64,000 bases of DNA from Aplidium turbinatum. Lineage: Eukaryota; Chordata; Ascidiacea; Aplousobranchia; Polyclinidae. How positions within the stretch are numbered: position 1 is the first letter of the stretch; the number at the start of each line of letters is the position of its first letter. Shown piece after piece: positions 55,322-64,000 of this stretch. Below the pieces are notes generated by a model. The model made no database searches and was not told where the DNA came from. It saw only the letters and a list, made by a program, of their open reading frames with translations. The translations under genes and the position numbers were made by a program. The stretch spans positions 5,716,501 through 5,780,500 of the forward strand of contig OU964920.1 of the NCBI GenBank assembly GCA_918807975.1, written 5' to 3'.

Positions 55322-57834
55322 CATAGCCGTAGGAGATGGGGGGGCAGGGGGGGCGGTCGCTCCCCCGCTGAAAAAAAAACGCCGCGAATTTGGGCAAAAA
55401 TCTGCACTTATTTGGGCAAATCAATCTTATCATGATATTTCGACATTTTACCAGTTTAGAAACTTTACGTAATTGTTATAATTTATGAGATATATACATT
55501 AATATTTTCCAATCAATGTAAAATGCATTTTCATCGATTTTGAAAATTGTTGCATGTGGTATTGCAATTTGGGCACAATGATAAGTTTCGATTCAACACC
55601 ACCTGCAAAAAGTAAAGTGTAAAAGAACGTAATTGGCAAGCAAAGTTAAGCTTATTAGTACCGATATTCACCAGCATGTACATAGGCTGCATTTCTTCAC
55701 AGGTGAGATTTCTAAGCTTGCTGGGTAGCCTGCTAATAACCTTATGAGGTTTTTGCTTATTACTTTATGTGCATTTTGTATGTAATATATACATTAACAT
55801 TTTTCTTTAAATGTTAAATGTAGTGTCATCAATTTTGGAACTTTTGTATTTTTTATATTGCAATTTGGGCAGAATGTTAAGCTTCGATTCACGATTCAGT
55901 ATATATCTGCAGAGTGTCAATGTAAAAAAATGCAATTAGCAAGCAGAGGTACCGGTAAGCTTATCACTGAAGTTCATTTGGAATTAGGATATACACTACG
56001 GTACATTTTTTGCTGGTGGAATTTTGAAACCCTGCTTTGTACTGGTAATCTTATGAGGTTTTTTGCTTCTTTCTCTATATTCTACTAATGTATGATAGCC
56101 TATTTATTTGTAAAAATATTTGGGCAAAAATGTTCAGTTATTGGGCAAATCAATCTTACCATGAGTTTTCAAAATCTTTCTAGTTTAGGAATTTGTTTAT
56201 AGTGTTGCATTTTGTATGAAATACATTAACATTTTTTTTAAATGTTAAATGTAGTGTCATCAATTTTAAAACTTTTGTATTTGGTATATTGCAATTTGGG
56301 CAGAATATTAAGCTTCGATTTAGTATATATATGATATATCATATCTGCAAAATGTAAAATGATGCAATAAGAAGGCAGAGGTAAGCTATTACTAATAATC
56401 ATTAGGATATACACATTTCTTCATTGGTGGAATTTTGAAACCCTGCTTTGTACTGGTAATCTTATGAGGTTTTTTGCTTCTTTATCTATATTCTACTAAT
56501 AAATTTATTTGTAAAAATGTCCAGTTATTGAGAGAATCAATCTTACCATGAGTTTTGAACATCTTACCAGTTTAAAAACTTTGTATATTGTTATAGTGTA
56601 ATATTTTGTATGACATACATTAAAATTTTCCCATGAATGTAAACAGTGCCATCTTCAATTTTGGAAAATATTGTATTTGGTATGTTGCAATTTGTGGAGA
56701 ATGTTAAGCTTCGTTTTAGTACCTGTGAATTTTCCAGTGTTTGATTTCATGTTTTTGTGGACTACAGTTGAATTGTTTTCTATAAAAAGAATTTTTTGTA
56801 TTAACTGCTGTTTGTGTTTACTGGTCCTAGGGTTGATATGCTCAGCTATTTACCATGAATGACACAGTATTATAGCAATCAATGATCAAATATACAGGCA
56901 AGTGTTATGTTGTTTTGGCATCCAATTCATGCAGTTAATATATCGGGCAATGTAGATAGTATGATATTGATGATGTTGTCTGTATTTTCTGGCAAGGATT
57001 GAGTTTGAAACTATTACCTATAGGATAGGCCTATGAGTTGTTTTAGTTCAGTGCCTACGATTTCAGTAGTTGCTTCATCATGAACTTAAAATATCTTGGT
57101 AATGATGTTAATGAAAAAACATTGGCTACAACTTCACTGTAATGAGATCAATATTCATACTAATTAATAGCAACTTAGCTTTCTTCAAAGGTGCAAATTT
57201 GATGCTTATAGTATGATAAATTGTCGAATTCTTTTCAGGTTGCAAGGTTTTAAGTAGCATGGAGTAAGTAATGTTACTTTAGTTTGATGAGTAAATAGGT
57301 TGTCATTTTAGATTTTTTCAATGCAAATTTACGAACCTTGAGTCTTGAGATTTTGAAATGATCTGAGGGCATGGATATTTAGCCACTGCTGTCCAGTTAT
57401 TGTTGAATTCTCAGTTTAATTTGTTGTTGAATCCAGTTAGGCCTGTATATATATATATATACATATTTTTGTGCCACAAGAAAATTATTTCAATTTGATG
57501 GTTTATTAAGTGTAAAGTTAATTCAGCCTTGTTTTGCTGCCTGTGTTTTTATAGTACACTGCCAAGTTGATGAAAACGTTTTTTGAATTTGATGACTTAT
57601 TTCAATTTGATGGTTTATTTAGTTTAAAGTTAATTTAGTCTTGTTTTGCTGCCTGTGTTTTTGTACACTGCCAAGTTGATGATTGTGGAGTTCTTAGACT
57701 ACACTATCTCAGAGGTTGTGAGTAATATTGTGTTTTTCACAATATGTTTGCAAAGGCAAAATTTGGGCAAAGTTTGGAAAATTTGGGCAAATTTTGTTCG
57801 CCCCCCCAAAATTTTTTACTCTCCTACGGCTATG
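55322..57834. mobile_element. 2.5-kb TIR element with internal repeats, 8-bp TSD
   Basis: Inverted ends CATAGCCGTAGGAGA, flanked by GACTGACG (55314-55321 and 57835-57842). Inside, a unit of about 350-400 bp recurs three to four times from 55395 to 56720, marked by TTGGGCA...CAATCTTA, TAAATGTAGTGTCATCAATTTT and GCAATTTGGGCAGAATGTTAAGC; another pair of repeats lies around 57480-57670. No transposase. Likely a non-autonomous hAT-type element. Confidence 0.85.
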
Positions 57835-57842
57835 GACTGACG

Positions 57843-60111
57843 TCATGGCTTCACGCTTTGAAGCAACTTGTGCAATGCGTCATTCTTAAGTCAGGTGGAA
57901 AACGAGTAAACAATTGCTCGCTTATTTTCAGAAGCATTTTTGACTCAAAGAAAAGCAATAATGATCACAAAACCGTAATTTCATCTTCCGTAGTTGTAAG
58001 CAAAGTTAATTGATCCACTAATTTTTGAATTCCATTGATTAAACCATGGCTACCTAGAGGTGTTGCTCCCCGATGTCATTGATTGTGATTCGCATGTTAA
58101 CTAGAACTAGCAAAAAAATAAGCTTTGCTTTACTACTTTTTAGCCATTCGATATTCTAGTATTTTTTTAAGAATGTAATAAAATTTTTGTGTAGCCTTAC
58201 CTATGCTTTCATTTCTTTACAAAACTGTGTCCTATGTTTATAAGTTTTGAAAATGGTGGGATTTCCTTTCCAACTGTTTTTTGAAGGCCGTTAACTTTGC
58301 TTGACCCAACGTGTCAAATGAATTACTACGCAAACAGAAATACATTTGTTTAAAAAGAAATGAGTTTTTAACTATGAACTGAGATTCTTTGCCACACTAA
58401 CACGTGGCCTACAATATAAAATTGAAATTTTCAATAACTTGTGGCCCAATAATAACAATTGCTAAAGTCTCACCTTTGTCTGGAGACGTTACATCAGACG
58501 TAAAGCTTTCCAATGTTGTTTGTTGGGACATTTTGTCAACCATTAATGTAAATGTTATATTGAGAAGTGTCCCCAGAGCGTTAACCCTTAAGGTATTGCA
58601 TTTTTTCCAATTTTGATTTACCGGGAGCACTTGGACCAGTTGCCTTCCCTCGATCAGCTAAAGTAGCCTACTGATGTGGGCTCCACACTCTCAATTTCAT
58701 TAATTGTAATTCGCAGAAGAGTTTGTTGTGGGAAAATGTCTCGTTTTCATTTCAATTCCCAGATAACGGTTTCGAAAGCAAGTAAGGCTATACCATTACC
58801 ATTCAGTTTGTATAATTTCCGCTTTGAAGGATGCGAGTTACAAGGTCGTAACTGTTTTTTTGCGACGTTGCATAAAGATCCATTTACCGTGTAAACCCAT
58901 AGGCTATTGCTTCCTTGACCTTGGATTTTTCAATGTGGCGCCACCGTTCAGCCTCTTGAACGACGATTAATTGAGATGTTGTTTCGTGTTTGGCTGTTTC
59001 CCGAAACTAAGTTTTATCGCATCGACAATGTTGGGATGGAATCCTTACCAAATGTTTTCCTAACCTGCAAATCAGTCCATTTTAACATTTATTCAACGTC
59101 TGCAGACGTTGATCAATGTAAAAATGACTGATTTTCTAGCTGGGCCATTAGCGTCGCTTCGGATCTCGCACGAACTGCTGTTTCTGTTAATGTCGTTTCG
59201 ATTCATGTTGCATTTTAGTGGGCCTACCATTTTTGTAAAGGCTATTTACCTAACGAATATGCTGTCGAGAGATTATGTTTGGATGCTTTTACTTTTTGTT
59301 GAGCAACGCCTTGATCATGGAGGAAAGGGTAAACAGAATGCTCTCATATGACATTTGAAAGCTTTTTTTTCTCATTTGTTTCTTTATTTTTCATTTGAAG
59401 TGGTGCACGATACTGTTATTAATACGAGTAATAAGTTGTATCGGTGAGTTGTGGGTAACCGTAAACCAATCATTTCGTCTTTATCATGGCTCTTTTGTAA
59501 TAAATGTTCAGATTGTAATGTTGGATGCTTTATCAAGGTGGCCAGCAGCGGGAATTGTCATCAGCCTCAGTTCATTTTCTGCTTGATTTATCACATTTGG
59601 GATTAGGTATGCAGCAACACTGTAGGGACCTCCGTCGCTGTAAAGTTTAACAAACAAATTGCTGCTCCAAATTATGGTTTCAGTAAACGCTGACATGGAC
59701 AAGAGATATCCCTACTCCCTCTACTATGTCTGATAATACAATAATTTACTTTCTGCTTGATAAAAAGGGTAAGCTAATGCTTGCAAGTAAAATCAGCATT
59801 AACTAAATAAGCGATTAGCCTACTATGCTGGTCTTTATTAATAAAATATGTGGAGGGAATTAAAGGACAGCACTTATCACCACTAGTGGTGAAATGCATC
59901 TTGCTTACTTCGGGCAACCTGCTGTATACACATCTTTTGAAATTTCTCAATGGGTGTGGTCTAACAGAAAAAAGAATGAAATAAAACTCGTGGTCTTTGA
60001 CGTATACAAATTCTATGCTTTTATTTTTGCTGAAAAAAATTTTGGGGGCCCACTTTTCGTATTTTGTCCCGACCAGTCCTGATTTGTTTCGGAGGCTCTG
60101 ATTGAAGGAAC
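57843..60111. other. intergenic stretch with one palindromic repeat
   Basis: No gene is recognised apart from the palindromic mini-MITE at 59061. Frames of 60-136 codons occur on both strands but none shows a domain. Confidence 0.3.
59061..59144. repeat. palindromic mini-MITE, copy D
   Basis: Best preserved palindrome of the family: TTCAACGTCTGCAGACGTTGA in the centre, arms TAACATTTA/TCAATGTAA, and borders GCAAATCAGTCC / GACTGATTT. It ends next to CTAGCTGGG. Confidence 0.75.
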
Positions 60112-60372
60112 TCCTCCTTGCTAACCGGGTTAGTGCGTCCGCCTCTGAAACCGTAGGCATGGGTTCGATACCTTGTCGGGTCATAACAAAGACTTTTTAA
60201 AAATGGTATTGAATCTAATTCCTGCTTGGCACTGAGCAATGGAATGGGTTCGGGTAATAATGTGCTCAGTTGCGCCTTTATACGGCTGCATTGACACTGT
60301 CTGCTTTGTAAAGCGCTGAGCAGCAACGCATTCTGCGATGATTACAGTGCCATATAAAAACAAGCATTATAA
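60112..60372 (+). mobile_element. tRNA-derived SINE
   Basis: A box region CTAACCGGGTTAGTGCG and B box GGGTTCGATACC, then a body ending CTGCTTTGTAAAGCGCTGAG and GCCATATAAAAACAAGC. This is the better conserved relative of the SINE at 44457. The TGTAAAGCGCT...ATATAAA end is shared by many animal SINEs with L2/CR1-type tails. Confidence 0.75.
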
Positions 60373-60695
60373 TGTCATATCCAAGAGAAATCGAGAAATG
60401 ATACAAAACATGGGTAAAAAATGTTTTTCAGCAGAAATGAAAGCAACAAATTTTGTCATGCACTATGTGTTCGTCTTAAGACAAACTTGGCCTATTTTTC
60501 TTACGCAAATTACTTTAAACTTTCAATTGTAACAACGTATCGATATGAAAAAACTTTGTTTCGAAATGAAAATCAACAAAAATTCCTCGACTACACTTAG
60601 CTGAAGAGCCTAGAAACCGAAACTATGAACAGGAAAGCGTTAATTTACTAGAAATGCACGTGGACATTTACATACAAAGGTGTAGTCAACGCAAA

Positions 60696-61056
60696 TCAAC
60701 AGTATACATTTTGACAAGGTGGAGTGTCTTTATCCCTCAACGTGCAACAAATCCATTCTAAATAACGTGCAACGGTGGCAAACACTCCTGGGGCTGTAAT
60801 ACACGTTTTAGGACCAAAACTGGTAGCACCATACAGAACCCATCTGTCATTTCGGTCTTTGCACACGAGTGGTCCACTACTATCTCCCTGGCACGTACCC
60901 ATATTCTGTTCTTGCACGCATAAATGTTGATTGTACGATATCAGGTTTGCATAAAACTTATTACAGGTCTCCTCAGATACAACTGGTTGTGGAAGCTGTT
61001 TCAACATTTTTTCGTATCCAGTACCCAATGTTCTCCCCCATCCTGAAGCCCAGCAC
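60696..61056 (-). CDS. trypsin-like serine protease, last exon
   Basis: On the minus strand a splice acceptor TTTTCAG is followed by an exon beginning CWASGWGRTLGTGYE (61056 downwards) and ending at a stop at 60696-60698. It contains the VSEETCN segment, the catalytic-serine motif GTCQGDSSGPLVC, the substrate-pocket region YGATSFGPKTC, and the closing APGVFATVARYLEWI. These are the C-terminal landmarks of S1-family proteases. The histidine and aspartate of the triad must be in upstream exons, at higher coordinates, which I did not find before the window's end; the intron would contain the transposons at 61357-62954. A role cannot be given beyond an extracellular S1 protease. Confidence 0.9.
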
Positions 61057-61356
61057 CTGAAAATTATGATCAGACCATTATTTAACGGTTTGTAAAAGCA
61101 GACTGGTTAAAACGAACAATGTCGCTATACATCCTATTCTGAGCCAGTGACGTAGTTAGCAGGTAAAGTAGCCAGACCATTTAAAAGAGTGCGAATATAT
61201 TTTGTAATAACAGGCGTAAAGAAAAAGATAAATAATAGAAAGTGTTGTTCAGGGATTGTTACATGGCCTATATTATTTTTGTGGGTGACAAATATGTCCC
61301 TGCTCTGGACATATGGTAGGGACTTAATATCTAGCCTTTAAGCTTACCATCTATAT

Positions 61357-61448
61357 CAGTGGTTTTCAACCTTGTTGGTGGAACGGAACCCAATGAAACA
61401 TTCCACAAGCTCGAGGAACCCCTGTTCCATAATTTAATTGCCTTAAGC
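61357..61448 (+). mobile_element. hAT-type end, CAGTGGTTTTCAACC
   Basis: This is a terminal repeat of another hAT family (compare 347), running up to the insertion of the element at 61449. Its other end was not found. Confidence 0.5.
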
Positions 61449-61857
61449 CAGGGGCCACGCTGTATCGCTGCGGCCCGCGGAACGTATCAGCGTACAAGTA
61501 TAACCAAAAATACTTTTCTTGAGGAGTTAAAGAGCACGAAGGCAAAAAATACTTTCTGGGAAGCGTATTTTCGCTTTGCATACGATTCCACCGACCGACC
61601 AATCAGGTTATAGTTCTAGGTGGGGGTTGCTTAAAGTTATTCCAATGCGATATCCAGCCACAGTGACCCAGTGGTTGATTAAAACGTCTGTTTTCGATTT
61701 TCTGTGAGCATAGGGTTGCTTATTTTAAGTTTGCAAATATCATGTAAACACTAGTGTGCATTTCACCGTTATTGTGTTTCACGAGCAGTATTCTCTTTAT
61801 GCAAGTTTTTGTAGGCAAAATAGGTCGGTGTGCCAACTCAATTTATAATAAATTGGC

Positions 61858-61969
61858 AAAATATGGAACGCTTCACGATTTTGCGTGTCATCCTTGCGCA
61901 GAGACCATGCTAATCTTTTCTGTATCGTTCCAATTTTAGTATATGTAGGCCTACTGCCGAAGCAAGTAC
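61858..61969 (-). ncRNA. U6: U6 snRNA-like sequence with 6-bp insertion (probable pseudogene)
   Basis: The minus strand reads GTACTTGCTTCGGCAGTA, an extra GGCCTA, then CATATACTAAAATTGGAACG and nearly all of U6 to TTCCATATTTT. ACAGA-box (ATACAGAAAAG) and AGC-containing catalytic regions are recognisable, with GGTCTCTGCGC for the usual GGCCCCTGCGC. The insertion lies just after the 5' stem-loop. No TATA box or proximal element is evident upstream and only four T's follow. It lies inside a hAT copy. Confidence 0.85.
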
Positions 61970-62611
61970 TGAAAAATGTTGTTAATCAACAAATTCTTGC
62001 CACGCTAATAAGCACCACATGTGACAGTTGTCTATAATAAAAGAAAGACGGTTTTATAGACTCTCACAAAAAGGATGAAAAACCAACTCATTGCTTTGTT
62101 TGAGGGAAGACTGTTCATGAATTAGGCTACGATAGAATTACAATTTTTCGCTGATTTCTACAAACGTTTGTTTCATGGTGCCTGGTGTCTTTTTCCCTGT
62201 TATTGGAGGCTATTTTTCGCTGATATGTTTGCAGGTCACTATTGTTGCCTGTATTGCGATGTGTCAAACATTTCCTTGTTTGCTGAAATTGTTAATTGCA
62301 AGATATCATTTGTGAAGCGAAGTGACAACAGCACTCTTGCTTGGCGATGAATATTCTGATGAAACCACTCGCCTCGCTATAAGTGTGCAAAACAAGTGGC
62401 CTCGTTTATTAAACATTGTTAAAGAAGTCAAAAGTGTTGTTAAAGGAGCTTGGCCTGGTTGTTCGACTAATTGTGTTGCTGCGGTATTCTAAGACAAATA
62501 TTAACAACATGTAACGCTGGATAGGCCTACTGGGTACGAAATCCGTTCTTTTCTAGCATAAGAGTCAACCTACCTAAAATTTTATTAGTGCGCCCCGCCA
62601 CAGCTCTCCTC

Positions 62612-62925
62612 GGCAGCCGTGGCCGAGTGGTTAGCGCGTTGGGCTCGCAGTCGAGAGCCTGCATGTTCGACTCCAGCCACCCGCACTTGCTGTTGTTTCT
62701 CTGGGCAAGAAACTTTACGATAATTGCCTCTACCCAGTGATCGATTTCGAGTAATGGGTAGTACCAAATTTAAGTCATAAGTAGAGTAGACAACCGGAAA
62801 CAGACATTGCCGTCGGCTGCAGCGTGGGTCAGGTGTATGTCGGAAGGCGTACACCGATGCATAGCGCTCAAGTCCGCTTTCCCGCAATGCAGGATAAAGA
62901 TAAACAAACAAACAAACAAAGTGGC
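62612..62925 (+). mobile_element. tRNA(Ser)-like SINE inserted in hAT element
   Basis: The head GGCAGCCGTGGCCGAGTGG (A box) and GTTCGACTCC (B box) is tRNA-like, followed by a 220-bp body and a tail of AAAC repeats ending about 62925. It splits the hAT element's right end: CAGCTCTCCT on one side and GTGGCCCGCATGC on the other. Frames on both strands here are chance. Confidence 0.85.
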
Positions 62926-62962
62926 CCGCATGCAAAAAAGGTTGGTGACCCCTGCCTTAAGC

Positions 62963-63353
62963 AAAAAACATCGTTTCATTAATAAAATAAAATACTCATG
63001 TTCAGATTTATTTATGTACCGTACAATAAAAATAGAAACTGTAAAAAATTACATTTATTCTCATAAAAAATTCAATGAGAAACTTAAGCCTGGTGTTTCT
63101 TGCACAAGTCTTTAATATTGGGTCGTGTGTTTGTTCTTAAGATTTCAGTCTGTTAATTTGTTTTAGTTTTATAGCCTAATTGAATCCCAATAAATGTAGG
63201 CTAGATGTAACAATTTGACTTTCATAAGAGAACAAAAACGTAATATTGGCCACAAAGCCTTTCACAGTAAATGTACCGTAGCCTCATAAATGCTTTTCAT
63301 CTACAAACTATTGATTCGTTACGAAGAACGCTTAATCTGATAGACCAGTGGCG
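62963..63353. other. short intergenic stretch, nothing recognised
   Basis: AT-rich; no coding homology or repeat. Confidence 0.3.
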
Positions 63354-63503
63354 TAGCTAGGGAATGCGCCGTCCGGGGCGGATTCAGATTTTGCCGCCCC
63401 TTCAAGAAAAAGCATGTGAAAATGAAATGCGTTTTTTTATCAGCACTGCAATACGCAACGTGCTATTTTCAATTTGCGGTGTAAAGTCAGACAAACGTAC
63501 CAT
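63354..63503 (+). mobile_element. hAT-type end, CAGTGGCGTAGCTAGGG
   Basis: A terminal repeat of the CAGTGGCGTAGC type, followed by CCGGGGCGG-rich sequence; interrupted or cut by the related element at 63504. The other end was not found. Confidence 0.5.
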
Positions 63504-63650
63504 TATCAGTAGCGTAGCCAGGATTTGTGAAAGGGAGAGGTTTTGACGGCCGGCGGGTGAAGTATTTGAATGTTTGGTATTGGCAAAACTAGCTCTTTTA
63601 ATGCAGTTTCGTTTAAAATTAGGCAAACTTTTTTTTTAGAGACATAGGTT
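63504..63650 (+). mobile_element. truncated relative of the 49708 hAT-type element
   Basis: Begins CAGTAGCGTAGCCAGG and contains TTTGGTATTGGCAAAACT, AGCTCTTTTAATGCAGTTTC and TTTAGAGACATA, all shared with 49708-50190, though central parts are missing. Beyond 63650 nothing is recognised to the end of the window. Confidence 0.7.
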
Positions 63651-64000
63651 GATTGCTTTTTTTTGCGAGATTATTGCAGTTTTATTATTTATCAATTTTC
63701 TCCTTGGTTGATCCAAAAAGCGATCTTATTCCGGTAAGTCACTAACTTTTATATTTTAAAGCTAACCCGAAGTTTAAAAAATGTAACGTCATAGACGTCA
63801 ATACGTCATACATCTTAATGAGTGTCAGACAAAAAGCTTTGAGACAAAAAAGTTACTTTATTTCTGATATATTCAAGTTTTGTATAAAGAATCACTGGAA
63901 TCGGGTATAGGCTATAAAAGGTTAGTGCAATTTTTCACAGCTGTAAATATTGCGGTGTTTCCATCGACTGCACGAGTTAGCTGGATACCATGGATACTGA

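Larger units (their letters stand above)
61449..62954 (+). mobile_element. hAT-Charlie element, relative of 18807-20104, reverse orientation
   Basis: Ends CAGGGGCCACG (left) and GGTTGGTGACCCCTG (right), flanked by the 8-bp duplication CCTTAAGC (61441-61448 and 62955-62962). 61449-61712 is the complement of the right part of the element at 18807-20104, and 62540-62610 plus 62925-62954 is the complement of its left part. A tRNA SINE (62612-62925) is inserted near the right end, and a U6-like sequence lies within. Confidence 0.88.

Noticed and set aside
59774-60184. 136-codon minus-strand ORF
   Set aside because: Part of it overlaps the SINE at 60112, and the rest has no protein-family features.
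62612-62690. tRNA-Ser/Leu gene
   Set aside because: The tRNA-like part leads into a 220-bp body and AAAC repeats and sits inside a hAT element; it is a SINE head.

Overview
The window is AT-rich metazoan nuclear DNA, most likely from a marine invertebrate. The SEFIR-domain cytokine receptors, a spliced trypsin-like protease exon, a U6 snRNA-like sequence and many hAT, piggyBac, THAP/P-like, LINE and tRNA-SINE elements show an animal. The receptors are far from vertebrate sequences, and the palindrome TAGGCCTA is scattered throughout. A tunicate or other deuterostome would fit, but I cannot fix the phylum.

The host-gene content is a same-strand (+) array of IL-17 receptor A-like genes. In order: a tail fragment at the left edge (2-262); an intact receptor (3096-5570); an intact receptor whose start region is a 42-bp tandem repeat (15143-17593); a 5'-truncated, nearly identical duplicate of it (24091-25903); a frameshifted paralogue (37476-39801); and an older, divergent intact receptor (45695-47908). 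Each full copy has its whole protein in one exon: signal peptide, cysteine-rich IL-17R ectodomain, one membrane helix, SEFIR domain and a long Ser-rich tail. The tails carry DSGxxS-type motifs and, in three copies, a related C-terminal end. Very short upstream ORFs precede all four starts. A final exon of a serine protease lies at 60696-61056 on the minus strand.

Two RNA-level features stand out. A 1,483-bp insertion at 21955-23437 is made of 329-bp monomers, each with a type I hammerhead ribozyme: three direct units, a partial unit and an inverted unit, between 12-bp target-site duplications. This is a retrozyme-like retroelement with an unusual inverted end. A separate, complete hammerhead fold lies at 45500-45549, 107 bp upstream of the probable splice acceptor of the last receptor gene, in gene orientation.

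The 15781-24090 block is tandemly duplicated as 24091-30905 with almost no divergence. The retrozyme is present only in the first copy, so it probably inserted after the duplication. The rest is mostly transposons, many nested, with clear target-site duplications: hAT elements at 18807-20104, 43312-44037, 49364-50448 (with another inside) and 61449-62954 (with a SINE and a U6-like copy inside); piggyBac at 11994-14374; a TA-flanked DNA transposon of uncertain superfamily at 40976-43306; and a THAP/P-like remnant split by a SINE at 53492-54270.
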